Part shown: positions 30,881 to 40,346 of the stretch, one piece after another
Position numbering within the stretch: the first letter of the stretch is position 1
How the letters are laid out: each line of letters opens with the position of its first letter
Assembly (NCBI RefSeq): GCF_900215435.1
Contig: NZ_OCMY01000001.1
Coordinates: 2,790,001-2,854,000 of the forward strand
Direction: 5' to 3'
Length of the DNA: 64,000 nt
From: Candidatus Pantoea floridensis
Lineage (GTDB): Bacteria; Pseudomonadota; Gammaproteobacteria; Enterobacterales; Enterobacteriaceae
Notes under the pieces: model-generated
Databases searched by the model: none
What the model was told of the DNA's origin: nothing
The model's input: the letters and a program-made list of their open reading frames with translations, nothing else
Made by a program: the position numbers and the translations under genes

Positions 30881-30904
30881 TTTCGTAGGGGCGCCATTTA
30901 TGGC
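30881..30904. repeat. REP-like palindrome near the xni 3' end
   Basis: One family copy (GTAGGGGCGCCATTTATGGC core). It lies just beyond the xni stop and partners the convergent rlmM/xni junction. One arm base differs (GGCGCCAT against ATGGCGAC). Confidence 0.75.
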
Positions 30905-30909
30905 GACCG

Positions 30910-31668
30910 CTATTTAGCTTGATATCTCAACGTGTTGAGATTGCCCTGCAACACCAAATCCCGCTTTAACGTTGATACTTGCCGACAAATTTCTGCCATT
31001 TCCCGCTGTTCCTGCAATTTTCCCTGCCACTTGCTCGGTACTTTTTCCCATTGCTGATAGATCGCATCCAGCGAGCCAAACTGCATTAACAACTCGCGCG
31101 CGCTTTTTGGGCCAATCCCTGGAACGCCCGGGATTTTACTGCTGCTGATGCCGCATAATCCCCAGTAATCCGGTAACTGCACCGGTGAGACACCAAACTC
31201 CTGCTCGATAAAAGGTACATCCAGCCAGCGCTTCTGGAAGTAGTCGCGAATGCGAATATTGGGTGCCAGCAGCTGGCAGTAGCCTTTATCGGTGGACACA
31301 ATCGTCGCCTGATGACCGGCATCCGCCATTTTTACCGCCAGCGTAGCGGCGAGATCGTCGGCTTCATCGGTATCGGCTACCCAGCAGCTGACGCCCGCGA
31401 CGCGAAAGGCTTCCTGTAAGGCCGGCATTTCATGATGTAAATCGTCTGGCATTGGCGGGCGGCCCGCTTTGTAATCCGGCAGAAGTTGATGACGCCAACC
31501 CGGTTGACGCTCAACGCCATCAAAAACCGCCACCACGTGCGTGGGCTGTGTGTGACCTAATAGCTGATGCAAAGCCGCAACACAGCTATCACGGCACGGC
31601 GAGCCTTGAACGGCATGCAGGCGACGAATCAGGTTTAATGCATCAATGATAAGAAGATGAAGCGACAT
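30910..31668 (-). CDS. xni: Flap endonuclease Xni (exonuclease IX)
   Basis: Xni is a 5' flap endonuclease related to the 5' nuclease domain of DNA polymerase I. It cleaves 5' flaps and uses Mg2+ and K+. The 252-residue protein (251 in E. coli) has the 5'-3' exonuclease N-domain with [12 protein letters not shown] and the helix-arch region [14 protein letters not shown] helix-hairpin-helix follows at [14 protein letters not shown] (about 183-196). As in E. coli Xni, it lacks some of the acidic residues of the second metal site of Pol I (family knowledge). Confidence 0.95.
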   Translation of the reverse strand: MSLHLLIIDALNLIRRLHAVQGSPCRDSCVAALHQLLGHTQPTHVVAVFDGVERQPGWRHQLLPDYKAGRPPMPDDLHHEMPALQEAFRVAGVSCWVADTDEADDLAATLAVKMADAGHQATIVSTDKGYCQLLAPNIRIRDYFQKRWLDVPFIEQEFGVSPVQLPDYWGLCGISSSKIPGVPGIGPKSARELLMQFGSLDAIYQQWEKVPSKWQGKLQEQREMAEICRQVSTLKRDLVLQGNLNTLRYQAK

Positions 31669-31706
31669 AGCGATAGCGGCAGCCCGCAGGCTGCCTTCCT
31701 GAGAGG

Positions 31707-33071
31707 TTATTTGATGATTTCATAGCAGGGCGTGTAAGCACTGCCCGGCAGCTTCATACGCTGCTGCGCAACAAAGCCCTGCAGCAGTTCGTCCATGCGG
31801 TGCATAAGATCCGCATCGCCATGCAGCTTGTACGGCCCTTTTTCACGAATTTCGCGGATACCCACCTCTTTAACGTTACCGGCCACAATCCCGGAGAAGG
31901 CACGACGTAAGTCTGCCGCTAACTGCTCGGCAGGTTGATTCGGGAACAGCTTCAGGTTAGCCATGTTCTCGTGCGTTGGCAGGAAGGGCACCTGTAGATC
32001 GGGTGCGATACGAATTGACCAGTTGAAGCTGTATGCATCGCCGGTTTCGCGACGATACTCTTTCACCTGCGGCATGGCCTTCTTCATCAAACGCGCCACT
32101 TCAGCTGCGTCATCAATGATGATTTTGTAATGCTTACGCGCGTCTTCGCCCAGCGTGTTAACAATGAAGTCATCCAGTACGCGGAAGTAATCGGCGCTCT
32201 CTTTTGGTCCGGTTAGAATCAGCGGCAATACCTGATCGCGATTGTGCGGATTCATCAGAATACCCAGCAGATACAGCAGTTCCTCGGCCGTCCCTACGCC
32301 GCCGGGGAAAATCACGATGCCGTGGGCGATACGCACGAAGGCTTCGAGGCGTTTTTCGATATCCGGCATGATGATCAATTCATTAACCAGCGGATTCGGT
32401 GGCTCAGCGGCGATGATTGAAGGTTCAGTCAGGCCGATAAAGCGGCTGTCATGATAGCGCTGCTGTGCATGGCCAACCGCGGCACCTTTCATTGGCGCTT
32501 CCATCACACCCGGCCCGCAGCCGGTACAGATGTTGAGTTCGCGCAGGCCCATTTGGGTGCCGACATTACGGCAATATTGATACTCCACCGCATTAATGGA
32601 GTGGCCACCCCAACACACCACCGTGTTCGGGTATTCGCCGATATGAAGTGCACGTGCGTTACGCAAAATCGAGAATACCTGGTTGGTGATGTGCGCGGAA
32701 TCTTCGGTATCTTCTGGCTGGAAACGCTCGATCGCGGAGAGATGACCATTTACAAACAGAATGTCACGCAGCACGGCGAAGAGGTTGGCCTGCAGCGAAC
32801 GGATGATACGGCCATCAACAAAGGCTTCTTCCGGCGGGTTGATGAGCTCTAACTTCACACCGCGTTCACGGCGCAACACATTGATATCAAAGTTTTCGAA
32901 GCGTGAAAGCAATTCGTGGCTGCTATCGGTCTGGCTACCAGAATTAAGTACCGCAAGAGAACAGTTGCGGAAAAGCTGATACAGGTCGCTGCTCGCCGTG
33001 CGCTTCAGCATATCGACTTCAAATTGTGAAAGCAGATCCATCGAGCCAAGGGGGCTGATATGTGTAATCAA
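31707..33071 (-). CDS. ppnN: Nucleotide 5'-monophosphate nucleosidase PpnN (YgdH)
   Basis: PpnN hydrolyses purine and pyrimidine nucleoside monophosphates to base and ribose 5-phosphate and is stimulated by (p)ppGpp. The 454-residue protein (same as E. coli) has the LOG/YgdH Rossmann fold with [14 protein letters not shown] and the [11 protein letters not shown] motif. The start is TTG at 33071: E. coli PpnN aligns from this codon ([10 protein letters not shown]) and a strong ribosome site (AAAGGAG) lies five bases upstream. The frame stays open to 33209 but that part is not conserved. Confidence 0.95.
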   Translation of the reverse strand: MITHISPLGSMDLLSQFEVDMLKRTASSDLYQLFRNCSLAVLNSGSQTDSSHELLSRFENFDINVLRRERGVKLELINPPEEAFVDGRIIRSLQANLFAVLRDILFVNGHLSAIERFQPEDTEDSAHITNQVFSILRNARALHIGEYPNTVVCWGGHSINAVEYQYCRNVGTQMGLRELNICTGCGPGVMEAPMKGAAVGHAQQRYHDSRFIGLTEPSIIAAEPPNPLVNELIIMPDIEKRLEAFVRIAHGIVIFPGGVGTAEELLYLLGILMNPHNRDQVLPLILTGPKESADYFRVLDDFIVNTLGEDARKHYKIIIDDAAEVARLMKKAMPQVKEYRRETGDAYSFNWSIRIAPDLQVPFLPTHENMANLKLFPNQPAEQLAADLRRAFSGIVAGNVKEVGIREIREKGPYKLHGDADLMHRMDELLQGFVAQQRMKLPGSAYTPCYEIIK

Positions 33072-33257
33072 GAGAACTCCTTTACACGCAAATGCGTGAC
33101 TGATGACGCTACGCTTAACATATTGAGCGCAGTGACGAAAATCCCTGGTCGCGCCTGCTGTAACGATCGCGCCTTCACCAGAGTAACGTTGTCCGCCGTG
33201 AATGCTCAAGAGGAACCGCGCATCCGTGCAGCGGCCTGCGAGGCGTCTCGCAATCTG

Positions 33258-34103
33258 TTACTGGCGAACCAAGCGGGAAAATCCCGGAGAGAAGGGCACG
33301 TTGCTGCGCCATGGGTTGATATCCAGGCCTCCACGACGGGTATAGCGCGCATAAACGGTTAAAGCTTCTGGCTGACAAAAGCGCTGAATATCATTGAAAA
33401 TGCGCTCAACACACTGTTCATGGAACTCATTGTGCTGGCGGAAGGAGATCAGGTAACGCAGCAGTGCTTCGCGATCGATACGTGGACCTTTATAGCGAAT
33501 CATCACCGATCCCCAATCGGGTTGATTGGTGATTAAACAGTTGGATTTCAGCAAATGGCTGACCAGCGTTTCTTCGACACTCTCGCGTCCTGTTGCCTGC
33601 GCCAGATAATCCGCATTGAAAGCGTAGTCGTGAATTTCGATATCTTGTTCGTCAATCACTTCACCGCTGAAGTGACCAATAGGTTGGCCTTCCACTTCGT
33701 TCAGACGAAACAGTGCCACGCTGACGTCGCCGTTGGCACAGGCGCTGAGATCGCGCTCTAACGTCTGGCGTACTTCGCCCCAGTCAGCGAAAACTGTCTG
33801 GTTAAAACTGTTAAGATAAAGCTTGAAGCTCTTGGACTCGATCAGGTTCTGGCTATCGGCGCGCAGTACCACTTCACCTACGGCCACTTGCGGTACGCCT
33901 TTGCTATTCAACCAGGAGAGTTCATACAGCGTCCAGATATCTGCGCCCGTAAAAGGCAGACTATCAGGGTAAAGTCCTAGCGGTTCACGGTTCAGGCTGC
34001 GCGGTACGGATTGCAGCAGCGTGTTATCGTAGCGATCGACATAAGCCGTGGGCTTGCCTAAGGTCAGGCCGCTTAGTGCCGGATCGCGGTTTTCAGAAGA
34101 CAT
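33258..34103 (-). CDS. queF: NADPH-dependent 7-cyano-7-deazaguanine reductase QueF
   Basis: QueF reduces preQ0 to preQ1, the last free-base step before queuosine is put into tRNA. The 281-residue protein is the long, bimodular T-fold type of Gammaproteobacteria. The substrate-thiolate cysteine is C189 in [15 protein letters not shown]; the QueF motif [15 protein letters not shown] lies at 89-103. A GTG four codons upstream is in frame, but the ATG at 34103 matches the E. coli start. Confidence 0.95.
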   Translation of the reverse strand: MSSENRDPALSGLTLGKPTAYVDRYDNTLLQSVPRSLNREPLGLYPDSLPFTGADIWTLYELSWLNSKGVPQVAVGEVVLRADSQNLIESKSFKLYLNSFNQTVFADWGEVRQTLERDLSACANGDVSVALFRLNEVEGQPIGHFSGEVIDEQDIEIHDYAFNADYLAQATGRESVEETLVSHLLKSNCLITNQPDWGSVMIRYKGPRIDREALLRYLISFRQHNEFHEQCVERIFNDIQRFCQPEALTVYARYTRRGGLDINPWRSNVPFSPGFSRLVRQ

Positions 34104-34165
34104 AACGGTTACCACTAAATTTCATCAAAGTGGATAAGTGTAACCCAACACCGACGAGAATATGA

Positions 34166-34714
34166 ATGATGCAGCAAACCGCAGAGGCTCTGCGTGAGTT
34201 TACCGCCCGCTACGTAAGCCATTGGCAGCAACACACAGGGCATTTACCTGCCAGCACAGATCTACTTGGCGTTCCTTCCGAATGTATTATCAGCACGCTG
34301 AACGATCGCGTGCTGTGGCAGCCGCAGCCCTTTACTCTGCCCGCTACGCTTGAAGCAGTAGAGCGTGCGCTGGATATTCAGCTGCAGCCCGAAATCACGG
34401 CGTTCTATACCACGCAATTTGCCGGCGATATGACGGCCTCATTTGAGCAGCAGCCGGTGACGCTGCTGCAGGTGTGGAGCGAGGCTGATTTCACTCGCTT
34501 GCAGGAGAATCTGATTGGGCACCTGGTTATGAAGCGCCGCTTAAGACAAGCGCCAACCCTATTTGTCGCCACAACCGACTCGGAGAGTGAGGTGATTGCC
34601 CTGTGTAATCTTACCGGGGAGGTTATTCTAGAAGAGCCTGGTACTAAAAAGCGTGAGGTGTTGTCACAAAGCATTAAGACATTTCTTAATGATTTACAAC
34701 CGGTTAGTGGATGA
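34166..34714 (+). CDS. syd: SecY-interacting protein Syd
   Basis: Syd is a small acidic cytosolic protein that binds the SecY translocon and can check the assembly state of SecYEG. The protein of 182 residues (181 from the second ATG, 34169) matches the E. coli length. The family pattern TAEALREFTARY, VLWQPQPF, FYTTQFAGDM and LIGHLVMKRRL is conserved throughout. Two adjacent ATGs leave a one-residue uncertainty in the start. It is divergent from queF and lies upstream of csrB, as in E. coli. Confidence 0.93.
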   Translation: MMQQTAEALREFTARYVSHWQQHTGHLPASTDLLGVPSECIISTLNDRVLWQPQPFTLPATLEAVERALDIQLQPEITAFYTTQFAGDMTASFEQQPVTLLQVWSEADFTRLQENLIGHLVMKRRLRQAPTLFVATTDSESEVIALCNLTGEVILEEPGTKKREVLSQSIKTFLNDLQPVSG

Positions 34715-34738
34715 GCTACAGATTTTTCGCGTGGCTGC

Positions 34739-34779
34739 TGTGAGAGATCTCTCACGTGAGGTGTAAGAGATCGCTTGAT
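34739..34779 (+). promoter_or_regulatory. Two UvrY/GacA-type boxes upstream of csrB
   Basis: Two matches to the GacA/UvrY (SirA) site TGTAAG-N6-CTTACA: TGTGAG-N6-CTCACG at 34739-34756 (palindromic) and TGTAAG-N6-CTTGAT at 34762-34779. They lie about 130-170 bases upstream of the likely csrB start. This is the distance range expected for UvrY activation of csrB. The partner kinase BarA is encoded at 46226-48955. Confidence 0.72.
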
Positions 34780-34872
34780 CATTCTGCAGACTTCCGGAAA
34801 CCGGAGATGTAAAAAGATTGTGAATCATGAACTTATGGTATCAATCTGAAAAACAAGACAGGACTTGATCCA

Positions 34873-34900
34873 TTAACACCTCTTACCTGGTTGTTATTGT
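34873..34900 (+). promoter_or_regulatory. Candidate csrB promoter
   Basis: TTAACA and TATTGT separated by 16 bases, placing the start near 34907. The elements are weak, as expected for an activator-dependent promoter. The assignment is tentative. Confidence 0.4.
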
Positions 34901-34906
34901 GATGGT

Positions 34907-35237
34907 TTCTGGGAGAATAGTCACCACTGGCAGGATGCTAAGGATTAAGAGACGTTCAGGAGAAAGTCAGCCAGGAGGCGGGAACGTAACGGAGTTTACG
35001 GCACATGGAAGGCTTCAGGATGAAGCAGGACACTCAGGATTGAGTCAGGGACACCTCCAGGACGGAGAATGAGAGCCACGCGGATTGTGGCGGGCCAGGA
35101 TGCTAAGGATTCATGTCATGATGACAAGCGATGGATAGCGCAGGAAAAGTTGTCATGGATGAGCAGGGAGCACTGCGGTGGCTGGAATGCTGCGAACGAA
35201 AACCGGGAGCACTGTAACAACAGTGCTCCCTTTTTTT
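34907..35237 (+). ncRNA. csrB: CsrB small RNA (CsrA-sequestering)
   Basis: CsrB titrates the translational regulator CsrA through many GGA motifs shown in hairpin loops. I count 23 GGA motifs in this 330-base stretch, many in the CAGGATG/AAGGATT form and between short inverted repeats (CTTCAGGATGAAG, CTCCAGGACGGAG). The 3' third (GGAAAAGTTGTCATGGATGA, then GCTGGAATGCTGCGAACGAA) is nearly the same as E. coli csrB. It sits in the same place, between syd and yqcC. It ends in a strong terminator at 35205-35237. The 5' end is estimated. No protein-coding gene is credible here. Confidence 0.94.
35205..35237 (+). terminator. Rho-independent terminator of csrB
   Basis: A perfect ten-base-pair stem (GGGAGCACTG / CAGTGCTCCC) with a six-base loop, followed by seven T. 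Confidence 0.93.
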
Positions 35238-35304
35238 ATGCGTTTTTTGCGCATCGCGCGACTGATGATATGCTTGCCGCCCAATTTTTCTCTGGAGGTG
35301 GCGC

Positions 35305-35631
35305 ATGTCGTCGCAAATGATTATTCAGCGCCTGCAGCAGGTCGAAACGGTGATGCGCGAGCACGACCATTGGCAGACGCAATCGCCTGAGGCGAATGCC
35401 TTCGCCAGTACCGAGCCTTTCTGTCTCGACACCATGGAGCCGCTGCAGTGGCTGCAATGGGTATTGATGCCGCGTTTTTATGCGCTACTCGAGAGCGGTG
35501 CTCCACTGCCGCAAAACTTCGCTATCGCACCCTATTATGAAGTGGCACTGCCGAACGATACGCCCGGTTATGCTGCATTATTATTGGTTCTCAATGAGTT
35601 TGACGCGCTCTTCCAGGACGCTGCTGTCTGA
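35305..35631 (+). CDS. yqcC: YqcC family protein (DUF446)
   Basis: A 108-residue soluble protein of the YqcC family, matched by FCLDTMEPLQWLQWVLMPR and FAIAPYYEVAL. Its role is unknown. A good ribosome site (TGGAGGTGG) precedes the ATG at 35305. Stop and truC start overlap (TGATG), so translation is probably coupled. Position between csrB and truC is as in E. coli. Confidence 0.93.
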   Translation: MSSQMIIQRLQQVETVMREHDHWQTQSPEANAFASTEPFCLDTMEPLQWLQWVLMPRFYALLESGAPLPQNFAIAPYYEVALPNDTPGYAALLLVLNEFDALFQDAAV

Positions 35632-36410
35632 TGCTCGAAATCCTCTATCAAGATGAATGGCTGGTCGCGGTGAATAAACCGGCTGGTTGGCTGGTGCATC
35701 GCAGCTGGCTCGACCGCAACGAAAAAGTGGTGGTGATGCAAACGGTGCGCGATCAAATTGGTCAGCACGTTTTCACTGTGCATCGTCTCGATCGTCCAAC
35801 GTCCGGCGTGCTGCTGATGGCCTTATCAAGCGAGGTTGCCCATTTACTGGCGCAACAGTTTGAGCAGCATCACATGCAGAAAACCTATCATGCGGTGCTG
35901 CGCGGCTGGCTTGAAGGTGGTGCGACGCTGGATTATCCGCTGGTGGAAGAGCTGGATAAGATTGCCGACAAATTCGCCACGCAAGAACCCGTAGCACAAC
36001 CAGCGGTAACGGATTATCAGGCGCTGGCGCACGTTGAGATGCCGGTCGCAATCAGTCGTTATAACACCGCGCGCTATACGCTGGTGGAGATGGCGCCACA
36101 TACCGGCCGCAAGCATCAGCTGCGTCGTCATATGGTGCATTTGCGGCACCCGATTATTGGCGACAGTGCACATGGCGATCTGCGGCAGAATCGTGGCGCG
36201 GCGGCGCATTTTGGGCTTAACCGTCTGATGTTGCATGCTAGCGCGCTCAGCTTCACGCATCCGGTAACCGGTGAGCCGCTAATAATCCGTGCCGGATTGG
36301 ACCGCGTCTGGCAGCAGATGCTCGAGCAGTTTGGCTGGCAGGATCAGATCCCTGATGTTCCCAGGGTTGAGTTTGCCCTTGATGCAGTCCAGGATAAGCC
36401 GACAGAATAA
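35631..36410 (+). CDS. truC: tRNA pseudouridine(65) synthase TruC
   Basis: TruC isomerises U65 in the T-stem of tRNA-Ile and tRNA-Asp to pseudouridine. The 259-residue protein has the RluA-type catalytic motif [12 protein letters not shown] with nucleophile D54, and the later [10 protein letters not shown] substrate loop. It shares a one-base overlap with yqcC and is followed closely by yqcA. Confidence 0.95.
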   Translation: MLEILYQDEWLVAVNKPAGWLVHRSWLDRNEKVVVMQTVRDQIGQHVFTVHRLDRPTSGVLLMALSSEVAHLLAQQFEQHHMQKTYHAVLRGWLEGGATLDYPLVEELDKIADKFATQEPVAQPAVTDYQALAHVEMPVAISRYNTARYTLVEMAPHTGRKHQLRRHMVHLRHPIIGDSAHGDLRQNRGAAAHFGLNRLMLHASALSFTHPVTGEPLIIRAGLDRVWQQMLEQFGWQDQIPDVPRVEFALDAVQDKPTE

Positions 36411-36423
36411 AGGGAGCGGCAAG

Positions 36424-36870
36424 ATGGCAAAGATTGGCATTTTTACAGGTACGGTTTACGGCAATGCGCTGCTGGTGGCTGAAGAAGCACAGACGGTGCT
36501 GGAAGAGCAGGGCCACGAGGTGAAGGTATTTGAAGATCCGTCGCTGGCGGATTGGCAGGCTTACAGCAAAGACGTGGTGCTGATCGTGACTTCAACCACC
36601 GGTCAGGGCGACTTCCCGGACAACATTGCCCGCCTGTATGTCGCGGTGCGTGATGATCTCGGTTATCAGCCTGAGCTACGTTATGGCGTGATTGGGCTGG
36701 GCGACAGCAGCTATGACAATTTCTGCGGTGCCGGTAAAACCTTCGATGTCACCTTGCAGGATCAAAGCGCCAAGCGTGTTGGAGAGGTGTTGCTGGTGGA
36801 TGCGACGGAACATCCTGAGCCAGAATCGGTAACGTCACCGTGGGTGGAGAGCTGGGGTAAGTTGCTGTAA
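36424..36870 (+). CDS. yqcA: Flavodoxin YqcA
   Basis: A 148-residue FMN-binding flavodoxin-like protein. It has the phosphate loop GTVYGNAL (about 9-16), the [12 protein letters not shown] loop around the isoalloxazine ring, and [11 protein letters not shown]. It belongs to the short-chain MioC-like flavodoxins. In E. coli it is linked to truC and may take part in pseudouridine or other redox chemistry (inference). The frame is open upstream inside truC, but the ATG at 36424 has a good ribosome site (AAGGGAG) and matches E. coli. Confidence 0.93.
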   Translation: MAKIGIFTGTVYGNALLVAEEAQTVLEEQGHEVKVFEDPSLADWQAYSKDVVLIVTSTTGQGDFPDNIARLYVAVRDDLGYQPELRYGVIGLGDSSYDNFCGAGKTFDVTLQDQSAKRVGEVLLVDATEHPEPESVTSPWVESWGKLL

Positions 36871-36877
36871 TACATAA

Positions 36878-36901
36878 GGTCGCCATGAATGGCGACCCTA
36901 C
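36878..36901. repeat. REP-like palindrome after yqcA
   Basis: A palindrome (GGTCGCCAT GA ATGGCGACC) followed by CTAC, in the 52-base gap between convergent yqcA and garD. It may act as a terminator or mRNA 3' stabiliser on either strand. Confidence 0.85.
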
Positions 36902-36922
36902 ATTAACCTGCCAGATTAGCAA

Positions 36923-38482
36923 TCACGTCACCGGCGCAGGATTAAACACCGCCAGCTGATTGCGGATCCCCCATCGATCTGACCACGTTTGTTTGCGCCC
37001 GCTGGCAATATCCAGAATCAACTCAAACAATCGCCAGCCGACCTGCTCAATACTCTCTTCGCCCGTCGCAATGGTTCCGGCATTGATATCCATCAAATCA
37101 TGCCAGCGTTCGGCCAGCGCATTGCGCGTCGCCATTTTAATCACCGGAATCGCCGCCAAACCGTAAGGCGTGCCGCGCCCGGTAGTGAACACTTGCAACG
37201 TAATACCCGATGCCATCTGCTGCGTGCCGCATACGAAATCACTGGCGGGCGTCGCGGCATAAATCAGCCCGCGCTGGGTTGGACGTTGGCCTGGTGACAA
37301 CACCTCGACGATCGGACTACGGCCCGATTTGGCAATCGATCCCAGGGCTTTTTCAACCACGTTTGCCAGCCCACCTTTTTTATTACCCGGTGAGGGATTT
37401 GCACTGCGATCGGTCTGGCCCTGGCTGAGATAATCGTCATACCACGCCATCTCTTCCAGTAGCCGCTTGCCGACGGTTTCATCCACCACGCGTGGCGTCA
37501 GCAGATGAATGGCATCGCGCACTTCAGTCACTTCCGAGAACATCACCGTCGCGCCGCAGCGCACCAGCAAATCAGAAGCAAAGCCTACCGCCGGATTCGC
37601 CGTTACACCGGAAAAGGCGTCGCTGCCGCCGCACTGCGTGCCGATCACTAGCTCAGAGGCCGGGCAGGTTTCCCGCTGGCGTTGATTGAGCTTTTTCAGA
37701 TGACGTTCGGCGACCTGCAGGATTTCATCCACCATCGCTCCAAAGCCCACCAGTCGCTCATCTTGCAGACGCACAATGTCGTTATCATCGAGCGAAATGG
37801 CCTGCACGTCCGGCGTACCGGTCAGCAGACGCTCCGGCTGTAATTTTTCGCAGCCGAGGCTGACGATCATCACTTCACCGCCAAAATTAGGATTGAGCGC
37901 GAGATTATGAATGGTGCGAATCGGCACCACCGCGGCAGGCGCATTGATCGCGACCCCGCAGCCATACAGATGATTCAGCGCCACCACGCCATCGACATGG
38001 GGATAACGCGGCAGCAAATCTCGTTCAATGATCTGCACCACGTAATCCACTACCCCAGCCACGCAGTGCACGCTGGTAGTGATACCGAGCAGGTTGCGTG
38101 TTCCTACGCTGCCATCGGCGTTGCGATAACCCTCAAAGGTATAACCCTCCAGCGGTGGCAGGGCGGGCGGCACATTGTTTGCCAGCGGTAAACTGTTGAG
38201 CGGCGGCGCTTCGGGTAGCGCCACCAGCGATTCTTCAATCCAGCTGCCTTGTGCAATCGGGCGTAGCGCGTAGCCAATCACTTCACCGTAGCGCAGGATA
38301 GCGCCATCCTGTGGGATATTGCTCAGCGCGACTTTATGCCCCTGCGGCACATGTTCGGTTAGCTGCAGTCCGTCGTCGAAACGTGTGCCGGACGGCAATC
38401 CCTGATTATTGACCACGATCGCCACGTTATCGGCATCGTGTACTTTGATATAGAGCGGTTTTTCAGTCAGAGGACGGTTCAT
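36923..38482 (-). CDS. garD: Galactarate dehydratase (L-threo-forming) GarD
   Basis: GarD dehydrates galactarate to 5-dehydro-4-deoxy-D-glucarate; the E. coli enzyme needs Fe2+. The 519-residue protein has an N-terminal SAF domain (about 12-85, [14 protein letters not shown]) and the UxaA/GarD catalytic body, with [26 protein letters not shown] and [18 protein letters not shown]. Cysteines and histidines of these segments likely hold the metal. It is divergent from gudP across a 508-base region. In E. coli garD lies elsewhere, next to garPLRK; joining the gud operon is the unusual point here. Confidence 0.95.
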   Translation of the reverse strand: MNRPLTEKPLYIKVHDADNVAIVVNNQGLPSGTRFDDGLQLTEHVPQGHKVALSNIPQDGAILRYGEVIGYALRPIAQGSWIEESLVALPEAPPLNSLPLANNVPPALPPLEGYTFEGYRNADGSVGTRNLLGITTSVHCVAGVVDYVVQIIERDLLPRYPHVDGVVALNHLYGCGVAINAPAAVVPIRTIHNLALNPNFGGEVMIVSLGCEKLQPERLLTGTPDVQAISLDDNDIVRLQDERLVGFGAMVDEILQVAERHLKKLNQRQRETCPASELVIGTQCGGSDAFSGVTANPAVGFASDLLVRCGATVMFSEVTEVRDAIHLLTPRVVDETVGKRLLEEMAWYDDYLSQGQTDRSANPSPGNKKGGLANVVEKALGSIAKSGRSPIVEVLSPGQRPTQRGLIYAATPASDFVCGTQQMASGITLQVFTTGRGTPYGLAAIPVIKMATRNALAERWHDLMDINAGTIATGEESIEQVGWRLFELILDIASGRKQTWSDRWGIRNQLAVFNPAPVT

Positions 38483-38990
38483 TGCTCACCTTCCAGTTCG
38501 TCGCGCGGTACATAGCGGCGCGGTTTAAAAATGCTTCCATCACGTCATCGTTTTTTGCCAGCCTCAGTATATGCAGGGGTATTGGCCTGCGCATTGTGCA
38601 ACTGACTGGCTTTAAGGGGATTTATCACGGCAAATTGGTTCGTTTAACCAAAAGCAAGTGAAGAGACTCACAAAGTATCGTTAGCTTGTGCGTTTAATGA
38701 GCAACTTTACGGGGTAACGAACCGTTCCGTGAGCCACGCCGCAGCGTTATGTGCAGATGCCACAAAAACAGTACTAATAACCCCGAATCCTCATGCGTTC
38801 TTCCAGTGTATCGCCGCCTGGCTGTTCCTATACTGATTCTCGTTCTTCAACGTTAGGTTATTCGTCACGACGCATCATCGTATTGCCACTATAAAAATCG
38901 CCGTGTTTAACCCAACTTCTCTCTGATACCCAACGCGATGTGTATGCAGTCAGAGCGAATGTAGCTCACGCTATATTTCAGGAGTGCATC
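38483..38990. promoter_or_regulatory. Divergent garD-gudP control region
   Basis: A 508-base gene-free stretch that must hold both promoters. The clearest site is a near-consensus CRP site at 38657-38672 (AGTGA-N6-TCACA). Close by, at 38635-38651, is a perfect hexamer palindrome TTGGTT-N5-AACCAA. A related half-site (GTTTAACCCAA) recurs near 38905, so these may be operators for a CdaR-type regulator, but that is a guess. No RNA gene or ORF of interest is visible. No cdaR gene is in the window. Confidence 0.5.
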
Positions 38991-40337
38991 ATGAATAGTT
39001 TCAGCCAGACAGCGGAAGCGGTGCAAAAGCGCACCAATGCCCGTTACTGGATTGTGGTGATGTTATTTATCGTTACCTCGTTCAACTACGGTGACCGCGC
39101 CACCATTTCGATCGCCGGTTCGGCGATGTCTAAAGAGATCGGTCTCGATTCAGTCGGATTAGGCTACATCTTCTCAGCGTTCTCATGGGCTTACGTTATC
39201 GGTCAGATTCCGGGCGGCTGGTTGCTTGACCGCTTCGGCTCGAAACGCGTCTATTTCTGGAGCATCTTTACCTGGTCGCTGTTTACCCTGCTGCAAGGGT
39301 TTGTCGACGTGTTCAGCGGCTTTGGCATCATCGTTTCGCTGTTTATGTTGCGCTTCCTGGTGGGGCTGGCAGAAGCACCTTCCTTCCCTGGCAACAGCCG
39401 CATTGTCGCGGCCTGGTTCCCGGCGCAGGAGCGTGGCACAGCGGTGGCCATTTTCAACTCGGCGCAATATTTCGCCACGGTAATCTTTGCGCCAATCATG
39501 GGCTGGCTGGTGTCAGAAGTGGGCTGGGCGCACGTGTTCTGGTTCATGGGCGGATTGGGCATCATCCTCAGCTTCATCTGGCTGAAAGTGATCCACGATC
39601 CCACCGATCATCCGGGCGTCAACAAAGCCGAACTGGAGTACATGGAGCAGGGCGGTGCGCTGATCAACATGGATGCTAAAAAAGCCGAACGCAAAGTGAG
39701 CTGGAGCGAGAAGTGGTTCCAGATTAAACAGCTGCTCACCTCCCGCATGATGCTGGGCATCTACCTCGGCCAATACTGCGTCAACGCCTTAACCTACTTC
39801 TTTATTACCTGGTTCCCGGTATATCTGGTGCAGGCGCGCGGCATGTCGATTTTGAAAGCCGGCTTTATCGCCTCGATTCCGGCGGTATGCGGCTTCCTCG
39901 GCGGCGTATTGGGCGGAGTGATCTCCGATTACCTGATGCGTAAAACCGGCTCGCTGAATATCGCACGTAAAACGCCGATTGTGCTCGGCATGCTGCTCTC
40001 CATTTCGATGGTGATGTGTAACTACACCGACACCGAATGGGTGGTGGTGTTCTTCATGGCGCTGGCATTCTTTGGGAAAGGCATTGGTGCGCTGGGTTGG
40101 GCGGTGATGGCGGATACCGCACCGAAAGAGATCAGTGGCCTGAGCGGCGGTCTGTTCAACATGTTCGGTAATTTCTCCGGCATCGTCACGCCGATTGCCA
40201 TCGGGTACATCATCGCCACCAGCGGATCGTTTGAAGGCGCGCTGATTTATGTCGGTATCCATGCCTTTGTCGCCGCGTTTAGCTTCCTGGTGATTGCGGG
40301 CGATATCAAACGCGTCGAACTGAAAACCCGAGCATAA
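38991..40337 (+). CDS. gudP: Glucarate/galactarate transporter GudP (MFS)
   Basis: GudP is a proton-linked transporter of the anion:cation symporter group of the major facilitator superfamily. It imports D-glucarate and probably galactarate. The 448-residue protein has about twelve hydrophobic segments, the motif GWLLDRFGSKRVYF between segments 2 and 3, and conserved acidic/basic residues near FNYGDRATISIAG. The frame is open from 38940, but the ATG at 38991 has a ribosome site (CAGGAG) and aligns with the E. coli start. First gene of a six-gene operon. As garP is absent, it is likely the sole diacid importer here. Confidence 0.95.
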   Translation: MNSFSQTAEAVQKRTNARYWIVVMLFIVTSFNYGDRATISIAGSAMSKEIGLDSVGLGYIFSAFSWAYVIGQIPGGWLLDRFGSKRVYFWSIFTWSLFTLLQGFVDVFSGFGIIVSLFMLRFLVGLAEAPSFPGNSRIVAAWFPAQERGTAVAIFNSAQYFATVIFAPIMGWLVSEVGWAHVFWFMGGLGIILSFIWLKVIHDPTDHPGVNKAELEYMEQGGALINMDAKKAERKVSWSEKWFQIKQLLTSRMMLGIYLGQYCVNALTYFFITWFPVYLVQARGMSILKAGFIASIPAVCGFLGGVLGGVISDYLMRKTGSLNIARKTPIVLGMLLSISMVMCNYTDTEWVVVFFMALAFFGKGIGALGWAVMADTAPKEISGLSGGLFNMFGNFSGIVTPIAIGYIIATSGSFEGALIYVGIHAFVAAFSFLVIAGDIKRVELKTRA

Positions 40338-40346
40338 GGACGGACT

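Noticed and set aside
33072..33257. Search for a small gene or riboswitch between ppnN and queF
   Set aside because: No hairpin resembling a preQ1 aptamer and no start with a ribosome site; it probably holds only the ppnN promoter.
34166..34714. Possible horizontal transfer of the gar/gud or syd-csrB regions
   Set aside because: Composition and codon use look like the rest of the window, there are no integrase, tRNA-end or direct-repeat borders, and gene order is largely that of the order.
35069..35320. 83-codon frame in the syd-yqcC gap
   Set aside because: The sequence is csrB; the frame crosses its terminator hairpin.
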